From contig NZ_JACIFD010000008.1 of assembly GCF_014197205.1 (NCBI RefSeq), forward strand, positions 1 through 64,000: 64,000 nt of DNA. Reading direction: 5' to 3'. The notes below the pieces were generated by a model that saw nothing but the letters and a program-made list of their open reading frames with translations, did not search any database and was not told where the DNA came from. Made by a program: the position numbers and the translations under genes. Positions 64,000 to 64,000 of the stretch are shown here, piece after piece (position 1 is the first letter of the stretch; each line of letters starts with the position of its first letter). Source of the stretch: Canibacter oris. GTDB taxonomy: Bacteria > Actinomycetota > Actinomycetes > Actinomycetales > Microbacteriaceae.

Positions 64000-64000
64000 C

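Overview
The window (about 57% GC by eye) comes from an actinobacterial chromosome carrying a siphovirus prophage. The gene order ruvA-ruvB-yajC-secD-secF-rel, the order era-CNNM-ybeY-phoH-HIT, the ilvDBNC/serA cluster, GTG starts and several likely leaderless genes point to Actinobacteria. The moderate GC would fit an Actinomycetaceae-like host, but that level of assignment is a guess.

Bases 1 to about 24,700 are the right-hand part of the prophage, all on the + strand. The early end holds coiled-coil, GIY-YIG-like, winged-helix, zinc-ribbon and HTH proteins, then an HNH nuclease and a possible cos region. Packaging and head genes follow: small and large terminase, portal, a MuF head protein fused to an EndoU-like toxin domain with a small putative immunity gene behind it, scaffold, capsid and four neck proteins. 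Tail genes come next: major tail protein, a chaperone pair with a -1 frameshift, tape measure, an FN3 protein, a hub-like protein and smaller tail proteins. Lysis genes are an amidase with CW_7 repeats and three membrane proteins including a holin. Last is a two-gene moron with its own promoter. Integrase and repressor are not seen and should lie left of base 1. Four intrinsic terminators inside the late region share an ATACCC-like motif just after the T-run and split it into modules. The right prophage boundary lies in the repeat-rich stretch 24,613-24,975.

Bases 24,976 to 64,000 are host chromosome. Working rightwards: a membrane protein and an M16 peptidase; pabB-pabC for folate; pnp; serA with two membrane proteins and ilvD-ilvB-ilvN-ilvC for serine and branched-chain amino acids; a small membrane protein and nhaA; a GNAT enzyme; rpsD; an MFS carrier and rarA; a DUF349 protein; an AbiEi-like regulator; rel, secF, secD, yajC, ruvB, ruvA; leuA; then era, a CNNM/CBS protein, ybeY, phoH, a HIT hydrolase and rdgB.

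The right end carries murL-murD2, the alternative route to D-glutamate in peptidoglycan: L-Glu is added to UDP-MurNAc-L-Ala and the dipeptide is then epimerised. The two findings that stand out are the prophage-borne MuF-EndoU toxin with its candidate immunity gene, and this murL-murD2 pair beside rdgB. No rRNA, tRNA, CRISPR array or insertion sequence was recognised.
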